A stretch of 64,000 bases of DNA from Candidatus Heimdallarchaeota archaeon. Lineage in GTDB: Archaea > Asgardarchaeota > Heimdallarchaeia > Heimdallarchaeales > Heimdallarchaeaceae. Made by a program: the position numbers and the translations under genes. Location: contig JABCTC010000003.1 in NCBI GenBank assembly GCA_018238545.1, positions 58,876 to 122,875 on the forward strand, written 5' to 3'. Of this stretch, positions 1 to 7,957 are shown piece after piece. Position 1 is the first letter of the stretch. Every line of letters starts with the position of its first letter. The notes under the pieces were generated by a model, which saw only the letters and a list, made by a program, of their open reading frames with translations, had not been told where the DNA came from and ran no database searches.

Positions 1-84
1 AGATCAATCAGAAAATACTGTCAAACTAAAGAAATGAAACATGAAAATTTCATAGAAAATTACAGAAAATAATATTGCATCAAA

Positions 85-1158
85 TCAGTAATTTATTACT
101 GATTCAGTTGTTATCTTATCTAATGTCTCTTCCTCTTGTTTTGAAACTAATTTGCTTAAATTACTTGCTAAAACAGGAGCTAAAGAAAATTCATGTTGGA
201 GGGGCAGTAAAAACTGAATAAGTTTTGTATTGGCATATCTCTTAATACTACTGTCAGAAAGCACAGGATTTTTTACAATTGCAAACATTTCATCAACTAT
301 TTCGAGAGTATCCATATGAGGGAAAATGGAAGTAAATAATGCTTTAATCTTGCTCGTAGCTTCCTGAGGGTTAAGATCGCTTAATAGTTGAAAAATATGG
401 AAGTAACCAGCTTCTTCTAACCACATAGAAGAATTCGTATCTACATCATACAAGCTTATGCGCGGAAATTTTTCAATAATTGGTGTTGATACTTTGAACC
501 CTTTCATCTCTTGATAAGTGCTATTTGGTAAAAGATCAATTGATGTTGAAATGATGAGATTTCTAGCATTGTACGTATAATCTTTTGTAATAATACTATT
601 GTCTGATTCATCATATTTAATCTCACTATTCTCGCTTATTGTGTGGACATTGTTTTCCTCTGCAACTTTCGTATATGTAGCTATAAGACTGTGAATATCA
701 GAACATGTGAATGAATCAAATATTTCAGTCAAAAAAATATCATTTTCTAGATTTATGAACGAGTAGTTTCTAGCTATATCTTTAGCTGTATAATTGATGT
801 GTTTAATATCCGAATCTTCTATTTTGGAGAGGATCTTATCCATCAAGTTAATTGACTTCTTAGTTCGGAATAGTAGTGCTAAGGGTTTTTTAGAGAGTTC
901 AAATTGAGATGTGATAGAGTGTAAATCTTCTAGCAATAATCCAGATTTTAAATATGCTTTTGCCATCAGTGAACTTTGCAATTCAGTAACTGGAGTTAGG
1001 ACGCTTGGTGTTAAGAATGAAAACGTATCTTTCCTATCCTCTCTTTGTAATAATGTTATATCCTCGTTTGGATTGTTTAATGAAATATAATAGGCAAGAG
1101 CTGATGCAGATAATCCATCTCCTTCAATTAGAATATCTGTGCTATACTTTTCATGCAT
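85..1158 (-). CDS. DAO-like FAD-dependent oxidoreductase, degenerate
   Basis: A 357-aa protein with an N-terminal Rossmann beta-alpha-beta unit (about residues 8-40). It holds a GDGLSASALA variant of the dinucleotide motif GxGxxG in which the third glycine is alanine, and the strand after it ends with an acidic/basic pair (LLQRED). The middle, including a hydrophobic strand ending in STSID around residue 205, fits the second nucleotide-contacting segment of the DAO family (glycine/sarcosine oxidase type). No substrate motif can be named. There is no signal peptide or membrane segment. It lies on the minus strand just downstream of a TnpB element, with no metabolic partner next to it. The altered dinucleotide motif leaves open whether it still binds FAD. 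The fold is likely; the activity is unknown. Confidence 0.5.
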   Translation of the reverse strand: MHEKYSTDILIEGDGLSASALAYYISLNNPNEDITLLQREDRKDTFSFLTPSVLTPVTELQSSLMAKAYLKSGLLLEDLHSITSQFELSKKPLALLFRTKKSINLMDKILSKIEDSDIKHINYTAKDIARNYSFINLENDIFLTEIFDSFTCSDIHSLIATYTKVAEENNVHTISENSEIKYDESDNSIITKDYTYNARNLIISTSIDLLPNSTYQEMKGFKVSTPIIEKFPRISLYDVDTNSSMWLEEAGYFHIFQLLSDLNPQEATSKIKALFTSIFPHMDTLEIVDEMFAIVKNPVLSDSSIKRYANTKLIQFLLPLQHEFSLAPVLASNLSKLVSKQEEETLDKITTESVINY

Positions 1159-1214
1159 AAGGTAAGAATAAGGAATACCTATATAAATTTAGAACATTAT
1201 CTACTGACATGAGT

Positions 1215-1440
1215 TATTTTTCCCACTTTCCCCATAGTGAGGAAGGTGGAGAGCAATTTTGAGGACTCTTCCCAACCCAAGAACGTACAAGGTAGCATCG
1301 CAGCAAGCAGTAGCGTAAGGGGGTTCAAGCTCTGGAATTACACCTCCAACACACAGTGTTAGCGGAGGTGAACGGGTTCATCTCCTCTCCGGGACTCATT
1401 TCTGGAGGCAATGTTGTTGAGCACCTTAGGTACTCACTCC
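1215..1440 (-). ncRNA. Probable omegaRNA (reRNA) of the TnpB element
   Basis: TnpB nucleases use a guide RNA transcribed from the 3' end of tnpB through the element's right end, with the guide lying just outside. This interval is in exactly that position, is GC-richer than its surroundings and codes for nothing. It holds a strong hairpin: CACCTCCAACAC at 1341-1352 pairs with GTGTT (1356-1360) and GGAGGTG (1364-1370), with a 3-nt bulge. A second stem pairs 1223-1231 with 1241-1249 near the outer end. The transcript would read toward lower coordinates, so the guide would come from about 1190-1215. Position and structure support it; expression is not shown. Confidence 0.55.
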
Positions 1441-2904
1441 AGCTCCGGGGGTAAGCAGATGACTCTGCTTTGTCTGTAGCCATTGGCTCAAGACAGGGAA
1501 AACACGAAAAGAACTGAGAGGGAAATATTTTCCTGTAAGTTGATCTTTTATTGAAGTATACTTTGGTTGCAGAACATATTTGATCAGTCTTTTAGCTATA
1601 TTCTTCGCTCCATTCAAGTCAGCATTGAGGTTATACCCACAAGTCTGGCAGGTGAATGTAGGTTGGTTATGACGAGTAGTGAGATAGGAACCACAGCGAG
1701 AACAAGTAGAAGAAGTCCATGATTCATTGATGGCTAGTATCCTGTGTTCTTCCCAGCCATTAAGTGAGAGCTTGAATTTGAGTAATTCTATCACTCTCCT
1801 ATAATTCCATTTGTGGACACTTTTACGTGTGCTCGGTTTTTGGTTTCCCCTATATTGACTCTTACGGATGTTATGGGGGAAACCTACTACCACATGGAGA
1901 TCATACCTCTTTCCTAAGGAGAGAATGTACTTGACAAGTTTGTTGACATAGGTATGGTCGGTTAGCTTATGTTCCGTTCTTTGTCTCTTTCGGAGTAGTT
2001 TAAGTTGATAAACAACTTGTTTTCTTTTTCCAAAACTCAAACTAGGTTTAGCTAGAACCTTTTGCAGTTTAGAGGTTTTTTGTTCAGTTTCCTTTAGCAG
2101 TTTTTTTCTTGTCTTATCAGACCAAAATCTGATCTCATGTTGGTTGATTGTTCCTTTCGGAGTTAGAAGCGCACTTACTGCACGTTTATTGATTCCTAGA
2201 TCTATCCCCAGCACAGCTGGAGGACGAGATGAAGAATATTTATCTGGAACATGAAGCAGGATGAAATGTACCCACCATTCCTTTTTCTTGGGAGAGTATA
2301 GTACTTCTAGAGCTTGTATTTTCCCTTGGTGGATTTTGTACTCGTGATAGGGTGAACAAGCCAGAGGTAACCATAGTTTCTCGTGATTGCGAGTGTTATT
2401 CTTCTTTGTATCTAAGGAGTCTCTTATCCCCACCCACCATCGAGCGATGGAGTTTGAAGGAGTACAAGTAAGAACAAATCTCTTCTTATTCGCTGATTGT
2501 GTTCGTGGTATTTTCTTTGGTAAGGTTTTTTTTGTAGGGGAAGAGTTGAGTGCTTGTTGGCTGTGATAAATAGCTGTAGCATTGTCTCTACATTCTTGTA
2601 GTTCATCATGAGAGGAGCGAGGAAAGCGCCTCTTCAAATCATGTCTAACCTTAGGACGAGATGCATGTGTAGTATTTTTTGTTGTTGTCAAGGTAAGTTG
2701 ATCTAGTTTAACTTTATTCACCTTTTTCTTCCCACTTTTTCCACTGATAAGGTGATCTTCATTATGGTAAATGACCTTAAGAAAATGGTGAATGGTTCTT
2801 GTATCTCTCCCTGTAATCTGTTCCAACCTTCTCTGTTTACGAGCTGTGAGCACTTCTGTTTTAATTCTCGCTTTTACAGTTGTTCTCACTCTACTTCTCG
2901 TCAT
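1426..2904 (-). CDS. tnpB: TnpB RNA-guided nuclease with relocated RuvC glutamate
   Basis: A 492-aa IS605 OrfB/TnpB protein. The N-terminus (about 20-50) looks like a helix-turn-helix. RuvC-I has GIDLGI with Asp235. The zinc ribbon uses Cys401, Cys404, Cys419 and Cys422. RuvC-III has NADLNGA with Asp429. At RuvC-II, where canonical TnpB has a Glu after the hydrophobic strand, this protein has VVVGFPHN with Gly341; a glutamate instead stands at position 394 in INESWTSSTCSRCG, about 50 residues later, as described for Fanzor and related TnpBs. A complete catalytic triad is therefore likely, so the protein looks intact rather than dead. The role is RNA-guided DNA cleavage that helps keep the element. 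The gene is longer than the usual 370-430 aa because of the N-terminal region. Confidence 0.9.
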   Translation of the reverse strand: MTRSRVRTTVKARIKTEVLTARKQRRLEQITGRDTRTIHHFLKVIYHNEDHLISGKSGKKKVNKVKLDQLTLTTTKNTTHASRPKVRHDLKRRFPRSSHDELQECRDNATAIYHSQQALNSSPTKKTLPKKIPRTQSANKKRFVLTCTPSNSIARWWVGIRDSLDTKKNNTRNHEKLWLPLACSPYHEYKIHQGKIQALEVLYSPKKKEWWVHFILLHVPDKYSSSRPPAVLGIDLGINKRAVSALLTPKGTINQHEIRFWSDKTRKKLLKETEQKTSKLQKVLAKPSLSFGKRKQVVYQLKLLRKRQRTEHKLTDHTYVNKLVKYILSLGKRYDLHVVVGFPHNIRKSQYRGNQKPSTRKSVHKWNYRRVIELLKFKLSLNGWEEHRILAINESWTSSTCSRCGSYLTTRHNQPTFTCQTCGYNLNADLNGAKNIAKRLIKYVLQPKYTSIKDQLTGKYFPLSSFRVFPVLSQWLQTKQSHLLTPGAGVST

Positions 2905-2978
2905 TCAGGAATCATTACTTATAGTAGATTTTCCTATAAAAAGCTAACATTAATATGGGAAAATGGGTAGAAACTACC

Positions 2979-3251
2979 ATGGCTCACGATATAGTGTTAA
3001 AAGTTATCAAACAAGAAGGTAATTGTGCAGCTGGTCACAATGTTGGAGATGAAATCATTATAAGCTTCGAAAATAATGAAATCAAAGGTAAAATATGCCT
3101 CCATGCACTTTATTCTGTTTTCCCTAAAGTGTTTGCGATGGCTTATGGGGCAGAATTTCCTTGGCTAGAAGATGCTGATATATCAACTCATGCTTGTCCT
3201 GATGCTTGGAACCCTCTTGTTTATGAAGTAAAAAGAAAAAGGGAAAAGTAG
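2979..3251 (+). CDS. TIGR04076 family protein
   Basis: About 90 aa. The order of motifs (ITV-like first strand, C-AGH-VGDE, a second KICLHALYSVFP segment, GAEFPW-ED, then CPD-NPLVYEV) matches the TIGR04076 family of small prokaryotic proteins as I recall it. The conserved Cys and His residues (CAAGH, CLHA, HACPD) suggest metal or cofactor binding, but no biochemical role is known to me. An in-frame ATG lies 24 bases upstream at 2955; the ATG at 2979 is preferred because the family starts just before the first strand and the upstream residues lie in the probable left end of the TnpB element. Confidence 0.75.
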   Translation: MAHDIVLKVIKQEGNCAAGHNVGDEIIISFENNEIKGKICLHALYSVFPKVFAMAYGAEFPWLEDADISTHACPDAWNPLVYEVKRKREK

Positions 3252-3259
3252 GATAGTTA

Positions 3260-4180
3260 CTATATTATTAAGTAAACTATCTTGTCGACTATAAAGAGTG
3301 TTAAGAAAACTAGGAAGACTATTAGAAGTATTTCCTTTGTGGTATAAGCCCACTTAGGGCTCTGGTTTATCAAGATAGCTACAGCTAAGAACAACACTAA
3401 CGCGATTACAAGATATCCAATTATTTGGCTTGCCAAGTAATGTAAACCGATAAAAACAGCTGTCCCCCCTCCTGCAAGTAGACAAAATAGAAAGAAGGAT
3501 CCTATAATAGCAGCTTTTTTAACTCCAAATTTCACGGCTAATGTTCTAACTCCTGCATCTCTATCTCCTTCAACATCTGGTAAGCCTTTTATTATTTCTC
3601 TACCAATATTTCCAAGACCTGCTGCAGCTCCTACTATTATGGGTACATATTGGAACTCTCCACCATATACTAAATATGAGTGTAATGCACCATAAGCAAA
3701 CAATGCAGTAACATTCATTCCTATTGTGGTATTCCCCCAAATTCCAAGTTTCTTTAGTTTAAAATCATAAAGGTCAAGAGAACCTCCAAATAGTATTACT
3801 GTTAATACACTCAAACCATACAAACCGTTGATTACATCAATTACAACACCTGTAATTAATGCAAGAATAGCAACAATTACTCCATAAATATACGCCGCTT
3901 TAATAGATATTTTTCCGGAAGGTATAGGTCTATGAGGTGCATTAGTTTTATCTTCTTCTATATCAGCTATATCATTGAAAATCATAGCTTGACAGGAAAC
4001 AAGTGCCGCTGCTAGGACTACCAGACCTAAACTTAGATAGTCGATGTTTGATACAGAGTCGGGAAGCGAAAGCACTAATCCGAATGCTGCTGCAGCTCCT
4101 GATACAATTCCATTGACTATTCTTATAATAGTAAAATAGGAAAGTACAATTTGTCCTTTTGAAAATTGGGTTTTAGACAT
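3260..4180 (-). CDS. UbiA prenyltransferase, probable digeranylgeranylglyceryl phosphate synthase
   Basis: A 306-aa membrane protein of the UbiA family with seven to nine hydrophobic helices. Both Asp-rich Mg-diphosphate motifs are intact: NDIADIEEDK with following HRPIPSGKIS near residue 73, and LPDVEGDRDAGVRTLA near 200. In archaea this arrangement, with the RPIPSG segment, is typical of the enzyme that adds the second geranylgeranyl chain to geranylgeranylglyceryl phosphate, a core step in ether lipid synthesis at the membrane. Other UbiA enzymes (chlorophyll, quinone or heme type) share the motifs, so the substrate is inferred. It stands alone, tail to tail with the TIGR04076 gene. A polyprenyl synthase that could feed the pathway lies at 59.6 kb. 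Confidence 0.85.
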   Translation of the reverse strand: MSKTQFSKGQIVLSYFTIIRIVNGIVSGAAAAFGLVLSLPDSVSNIDYLSLGLVVLAAALVSCQAMIFNDIADIEEDKTNAPHRPIPSGKISIKAAYIYGVIVAILALITGVVIDVINGLYGLSVLTVILFGGSLDLYDFKLKKLGIWGNTTIGMNVTALFAYGALHSYLVYGGEFQYVPIIVGAAAGLGNIGREIIKGLPDVEGDRDAGVRTLAVKFGVKKAAIIGSFFLFCLLAGGGTAVFIGLHYLASQIIGYLVIALVLFLAVAILINQSPKWAYTTKEILLIVFLVFLTLFIVDKIVYLII

Positions 4181-4228
4181 GATGCTATGATACCATCAAG
4201 TCAGATATAAAATTTACCTAGCATTCTT

Positions 4229-4393
4229 TCAATCAGCTAGCGTAATAGATAGTTCTATCTCTTTAAGATTCTTTTCGTCAACACCTTTAAGAGAGGTAAT
4301 TAAAGCAAGGTTTAATTTCTTAAATAATTGTTTAATGTAATTGTTCATCGGAACTTTTTCGTTATTAATTTTTAATAGAATCCTGTCTGTCAT
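4229..4393 (-). CDS. Small conserved-looking archaeal protein, 54 aa
   Basis: A 54-codon frame beginning MTDRILLKINNEKVPMN and ending ITLAD. It fills most of the gap between UbiA and the coiled-coil gene and has the same strand as both neighbours. The pattern, a short beta strand with a basic/Asn turn, then VPMNNYIKQLF, then LITSLKGVDE, then an EIELSI strand, resembles a family of archaeal miniproteins of 50-60 aa with a conserved SLKGV core that I recall from methanogens; this is from memory. No catalytic residue is apparent. Its start is 42 bases after the upstream gene's stop, consistent with co-transcription. Confidence 0.6.
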   Translation of the reverse strand: MTDRILLKINNEKVPMNNYIKQLFKKLNLALITSLKGVDEKNLKEIELSITLAD

Positions 4394-4435
4394 TTATGTC
4401 ACTAATAACAATAAAAAAAAGAGTATAATAAAAAG

Positions 4436-5233
4436 TTATTTTAGCTTGATAGTTGGGTTGGGGTCATCTTTTCCATGCATTTCGATATCAACAAGTCCTG
4501 CAGATTCTAGCATTTGTACATATCTTAGAATTGCATGAGTTGATGAACCGGTAGACATAGCTAATCTTTTCAGTTCAATTACTTTGTATTTTTCAAGAGT
4601 GCCAAGCCAGCTATAGGATGGATCATTTTCTGCTATGATTGTATATCTTCTAACAGCTTCCTCTTTGTCTTTTAATTGATCTTTTATTTGATCTAATCTA
4701 GAAGATTCAGCTAGAAACTCATTATGTTTGTTCTCAAGTGTTGCATTCTCGTCTTTAAGTTGCTCTAACTGTGCTTTAAGTTCAGTTGTAACACTTTCAG
4801 TCTCCGCTAAATTTTCTCTTAGCTTGTCTATTGTTTGCTGTTTTTCTTGAAACTCGTCTTTATCAGTTTCTACTTCTCTCTTGAAATTTCCAATTTCTGT
4901 TTCCTTTTGTAATAAGTCATTTTTTAATTGTTGAATCTCATTTTGGCTGTCTTCTTTCTCAGTTTGAAATTCGGAAATTTGTTGATTTAGAGCTGATATT
5001 TCTGTTTCTAGGTCAATCTTTTTAGTTTCTAGTTTCCCAAGAACAGCTGATTTTCCTTTAATGTCAGTTAGCTCTTCAATGAGAGAATTGTTTTTGGTTT
5101 CTAATTCTCCGTTTTTTGTTTCAAGTTCTTCTATCTTTTTCTCAAGATTCTGAACTGTATTTTCTAATTCTGTAATTTTAATTGCGTCACTAACTGAAAT
5201 ACTTCCATTTTCTTCTGCCAAATAAATCACCAT
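4436..5233 (-). CDS. Coiled-coil protein with C-terminal winged-helix domain
   Basis: 265 aa. Residues about 18-195 are an almost unbroken heptad coiled coil rich in Glu, Lys, Leu and Asn. The last 70 residues (from about 196) look like a winged helix: a helix with DPSYSWLGTLEKYKVI, a second with LKRLAMSTGSSTHAILRYVQMLESAGLV, then a short wing with DPNPTIKLK. It could therefore bind DNA while oligomerising through the coil, or use the winged helix for protein contacts. It is cytosolic, with no signal or TM segment. It sits 66 bases downstream of radA on the same strand, so co-expression with the recombinase is plausible, but no functional link can be shown. Confidence 0.7.
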   Translation of the reverse strand: MVIYLAEENGSISVSDAIKITELENTVQNLEKKIEELETKNGELETKNNSLIEELTDIKGKSAVLGKLETKKIDLETEISALNQQISEFQTEKEDSQNEIQQLKNDLLQKETEIGNFKREVETDKDEFQEKQQTIDKLRENLAETESVTTELKAQLEQLKDENATLENKHNEFLAESSRLDQIKDQLKDKEEAVRRYTIIAENDPSYSWLGTLEKYKVIELKRLAMSTGSSTHAILRYVQMLESAGLVDIEMHGKDDPNPTIKLK

Positions 5234-5299
5234 GTTATTGAAAGAATCTTAATTCTAACAAAAATATCTGAATCGAATTACTTAAACCTTGTGACTTTC

Positions 5300-6412
5300 C
5301 TAGTCAATTTCAGCTACATCAGCTATCCCGTCATTTGTTATTGCAAATATGGTTTCAATTTCTGGTATGTGGGGACTATCTATTACTCTAGCAATCCTTT
5401 TTTCTCCTTTTCCTTTTCGTAGGAAAACACGTGTTGTGCATGAATGAGCGACTATATTTCCACCAATTGGAAAAATTGTTTCACCATATAGAACGTCGGG
5501 TTTTGAGAGTACTTGGTTGGTTGCAACTATTGCTATGTCATAAACTTCTGCAAAACGTAACAGTTGATGTAAGTATTTGTTTAATTTTTGTTGTCTTTCA
5601 AGTAGCGATCCTCTACCTGTATACTCAGCTCTGAAATGGCTAGTGAGAGAATCAATAATCATCAATTTAACATTATTTTCTTTAATTAATTTAGGACTTT
5701 CAAGCAGCAAAACCATTTGATGATCAGAATTATACGCTCTTCCAACATGTATTCTGCTCAAAACTTCTTCTGCTGGGGCACCAAATTTGTTGCACATTTG
5801 AATTACCCTTTCAGGTCTGAAGGTCCCTTCAGTATCAATATAAATTGCACTTGAACCTAACCCGCCATATTTTTTATCCATAGCAGTCATAACACATAAT
5901 TGAAAGCAAATTTGTGTTTTACCCGTTCGGAATTCGCCAGAGATTTCTGTTAATGAACTTGTCTCGACTCCTCCAGCGAGTAATGTGTCAAGAGATTTGC
6001 TTCCAGTGGGAATTTTAACCAATTTTTGTCGAGTTTCAAGTAGAATTTTAGCGCTTTGAAATCCAATGCCCATCTGACTTCTCGCAGCTGTTATTAACCT
6101 CTTTGCGGTTTGTTCTCCAATTTCGCAGTGCTCTACTAGTTCCATAGGTGATGCATGACCGACCGCAGCTAAAGTTAAGTAACCAGAAGTTATCAGTTTT
6201 TCCGCTATTGCAGGACCTATGCCCGGAATCTGATTGACAGCTATGTCACTAAGATCCTGTTTTTTTGGTTTTTTTGGAGTTGATTTCATTTGTTTAGGAA
6301 TGATATCTTTAATCCAATCCTCTTCTTTTTTGTCACTCGCTCTTTTAATAGATGACTTCTTAGCTGTTGTGATTTTTTTTGCATTTTCTGGAGCATTTTC
6401 TTTCTTTGACAT
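5300..6412 (-). CDS. radA: DNA repair and recombination protein RadA
   Basis: A 370-aa archaeal Rad51/RecA homologue, the recombinase that forms filaments on single-stranded DNA and carries out strand exchange. A helix-hairpin-helix domain (VNQIPGIGPAIAEKLI, about residues 60-120) precedes the ATPase core, with Walker A GEFRTGKTQ, Walker B LMIIDSLTSHFRAEYTGRG and the polymerisation/DNA-loop segment LHQLLRFAEVYDIAIVATNQV. The C-terminus IARVIDSPHIPE-E--FAI--DGI is standard RadA. It is somewhat longer than the usual 320-350 aa because of a basic, low-complexity N-terminal tail of about 55 residues rich in Lys, Ala and Ser. No intein is present. It lies in a minus-strand run with dut-like, RING-like and gltX genes. 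Confidence 0.97.
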   Translation of the reverse strand: MSKKENAPENAKKITTAKKSSIKRASDKKEEDWIKDIIPKQMKSTPKKPKKQDLSDIAVNQIPGIGPAIAEKLITSGYLTLAAVGHASPMELVEHCEIGEQTAKRLITAARSQMGIGFQSAKILLETRQKLVKIPTGSKSLDTLLAGGVETSSLTEISGEFRTGKTQICFQLCVMTAMDKKYGGLGSSAIYIDTEGTFRPERVIQMCNKFGAPAEEVLSRIHVGRAYNSDHQMVLLLESPKLIKENNVKLMIIDSLTSHFRAEYTGRGSLLERQQKLNKYLHQLLRFAEVYDIAIVATNQVLSKPDVLYGETIFPIGGNIVAHSCTTRVFLRKGKGEKRIARVIDSPHIPEIETIFAITNDGIADVAEID

Positions 6413-6514
6413 ATTTTCACTTTCTATTCTCGCTATTAGACAATTTTGTTTTTAATATATAAAAAATGCTGTTACCATATGGTTTTTGCTACTAAACTGA
6501 AACTAATATTGCAA

Positions 6515-6991
6515 TTATCGCTCATTTTGATATGTTCCAGAATAACCTTTCTCTGTTTCTTTTTGAGTTTTGATGAACATAATCTGTGCAATTCGTGCAT
6601 TTTTGTGAAAAGTTATTTCTGAATAAGTTATCATTAATCCTATCCCTCTTCCCTTATATCCAGAATCCCAGACAGCTGAACACAAAGTCCCTCCTGTCCT
6701 CATGAGACTAGACCGAGGTAGAACTATTCCAACTGCATCCAAAGGAACTTCCACAATTTCATTATATCTGACGAGATACCCACCCGCTTGAAGCTTCCAT
6801 TTATCATTAATTGGTTTAATAGTTTCATGATCGGGAATCTTTCTGCTCGAGTTATCAAAATCTATCTCACCACCATCACTTAGTTTCATGATATCACGAA
6901 TAGTCAAATCGAAACCAGCTATTTGGGTTTGCAATTTAGCATCGATATATTCTTTGATGATGTTATTCGAAAAAGGGGGAAGAAATACCAT
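6515..6991 (-). CDS. dut: dUTPase/dCTP deaminase-family nucleotidohydrolase
   Basis: 158 aa with the jelly-roll dUTPase/DCD motifs in order: an N-terminal IAGFDLTIRDI segment, a phosphate-binding PRSSLMRTGG motif near residue 95, and the AVWDSGYKGRG motif containing the catalytic-water Asp and the uracil-binding hairpin. The C-terminal ITFHKNARIAQIMFI strand and Gly-rich tail KGYSGTYQ are also typical. Archaeal members of this length are usually dUTP diphosphatases that keep uracil out of DNA and make dUMP. The N-terminal half is closer to DCD-type proteins, so a dCTP deaminase or bifunctional role cannot be excluded. Fits with the ribonucleotide reductase at 22 kb in dNTP supply, though not linked to it. 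Confidence 0.88.
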   Translation of the reverse strand: MVFLPPFSNNIIKEYIDAKLQTQIAGFDLTIRDIMKLSDGGEIDFDNSSRKIPDHETIKPINDKWKLQAGGYLVRYNEIVEVPLDAVGIVLPRSSLMRTGGTLCSAVWDSGYKGRGIGLMITYSEITFHKNARIAQIMFIKTQKETEKGYSGTYQNER

Positions 6992-7039
6992 GGCATAGTA
7001 TTTAGTTAATTATGGTTTTTAACCTTTTCACTATTAAAA

Positions 7040-7951
7040 TCATAATTGGAACATTCTTGCAACAAGCTTCTTTCTACAATTTGGGCATTGAGGCTTAACC
7101 TTTATCCATTCTACAATATGAGCATAATGTGATGGTATCTCACAGAACGGACATCGCACGAAACTTTCTCCAGCTTTTATTGGTGACATACACACACTGC
7201 ATCTCTCATCTAAATCGGTTGTAGCAACTTTCAGTGGTTGAGTTCCTCTAAAAACTTGTTGTGGTTCAGGTTCTTCTTCTACCTCAATTTTTTCAATAAC
7301 TTCTGAAGCTATAACTTCAAGTTCTTCAAGACTTTTTTGGGTTTCTAAAGTTTCATCTACTGTGGCTGTTGCTTCAATTTGTGTTACTTCAACTGTACCT
7401 GATGGTGCTATATCTGCGATGGATTTTCCAATAGTTGCTAAAACAGCATTTGCTTCGTCGGTTAAATCTTTCTCATAGAGAATCATTGCAGATATTTCAG
7501 TTTCTCCACTGTCAAAGAAATAACGTGATAGATTTCTAACCATTTCTTCTTCTCGTTCAGGAGCATATCGGGTTATAATCTGCAAAGCATCTTGAACAAA
7601 TTCTCCCCCTTTTGCTGCAACAGATTTGCTTGCTCCGAAGATTCTACCAGTTTTTAGATATTCTTCCTTAGCTCTATCATACATGCCAGCTCTAAAATAT
7701 TCATCAGCACTAGCATAAGCTGCTCGAGATTCTACTTGAGTTCTAGCATAAGGTGAAGCAGTTGATCTGGACCTGGATGACTGCGTAGAGGATCTATATG
7801 GTTGTACTGTCTGTTCTACTAAATCTCGATAGGGGCGATATCTCTTCTTTGGTGTTCTTTTCTTCTTTTTTCCTTTGATAGCAGCTCTTGCTGCCACTAT
7901 AAGAGATATTGATATAAACACCAGAAATAATAGAAGTCCCAAATCAGCCAT
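7040..7951 (-). CDS. Membrane-anchored RING-like zinc-finger protein
   Basis: 303 aa. A single N-terminal TM helix (about 3-22) is followed by a basic, Ser/Arg/Tyr-rich linker, then helical TPR-like repeats (about 80-175, starting ASADEYFRAGMYDRAKEEYL), an acidic linker, and a C-terminal zinc domain. The zinc ligands are Cys251, Cys254, Cys267, Cys270, His275, His278, Cys289 and Cys292, ending with HIVEWIKVKPQCPNCRKKL, which closely follows the RING-H2 ending H--CI--WL---CP-CR. Eight ligands in four pairs allow a cross-brace. In RING-H2 proteins such domains recruit E2 enzymes, and Asgard archaea carry ubiquitin systems, so an E3-like role is a reasonable inference. The gene ends 6 bp from gltX (7958), which is upstream on the same strand. 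Confidence 0.75.
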   Translation of the reverse strand: MADLGLLLFLVFISISLIVAARAAIKGKKKKRTPKKRYRPYRDLVEQTVQPYRSSTQSSRSRSTASPYARTQVESRAAYASADEYFRAGMYDRAKEEYLKTGRIFGASKSVAAKGGEFVQDALQIITRYAPEREEEMVRNLSRYFFDSGETEISAMILYEKDLTDEANAVLATIGKSIADIAPSGTVEVTQIEATATVDETLETQKSLEELEVIASEVIEKIEVEEEPEPQQVFRGTQPLKVATTDLDERCSVCMSPIKAGESFVRCPFCEIPSHYAHIVEWIKVKPQCPNCRKKLVARMFQL

Positions 7952-7957
7952 ATTTTA

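Larger units (their letters stand above)
1205..2954 (-). mobile_element. Solitary IS605/IS1341-type TnpB element with omegaRNA-like right end
   Basis: A TnpB gene followed, on its 3' side (lower coordinates), by about 220 bp of GC-rich structured non-coding DNA, all set in AT-rich host sequence. No TnpA transposase lies beside it, so movement would need a transposase in trans. The ends are judged from the base-composition change and from the flanking genes; no terminal repeats or target duplication could be fixed by eye, so boundaries are good to perhaps 30 bp. A second unrelated TnpB lies at 45.4 kb and an IS607 resolvase begins at the right edge of the window. Confidence 0.6.

Noticed and set aside
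1320..1425. tRNA-like GGTTCAAGC stretch
   Set aside because: No acceptor, D or anticodon arms can be formed. The block is better explained as the TnpB omegaRNA.
1426..2904. Dead TnpB because RuvC-II Glu is missing
   Set aside because: A replacement Glu394 lies at the site known from Fanzor-like proteins, and Asp235, Asp429 and all four zinc cysteines are intact.
2752..2970. Plus-strand 72-aa frame with several cysteines
   Set aside because: It is antisense to the TnpB N-terminus and ends inside the start of the TIGR04076 gene. No conserved pattern.
4341..4538. Plus-strand 65-aa frame
   Set aside because: It overlaps the winged-helix part of the coiled-coil gene and the 54-aa gene in antisense, with no family resemblance.
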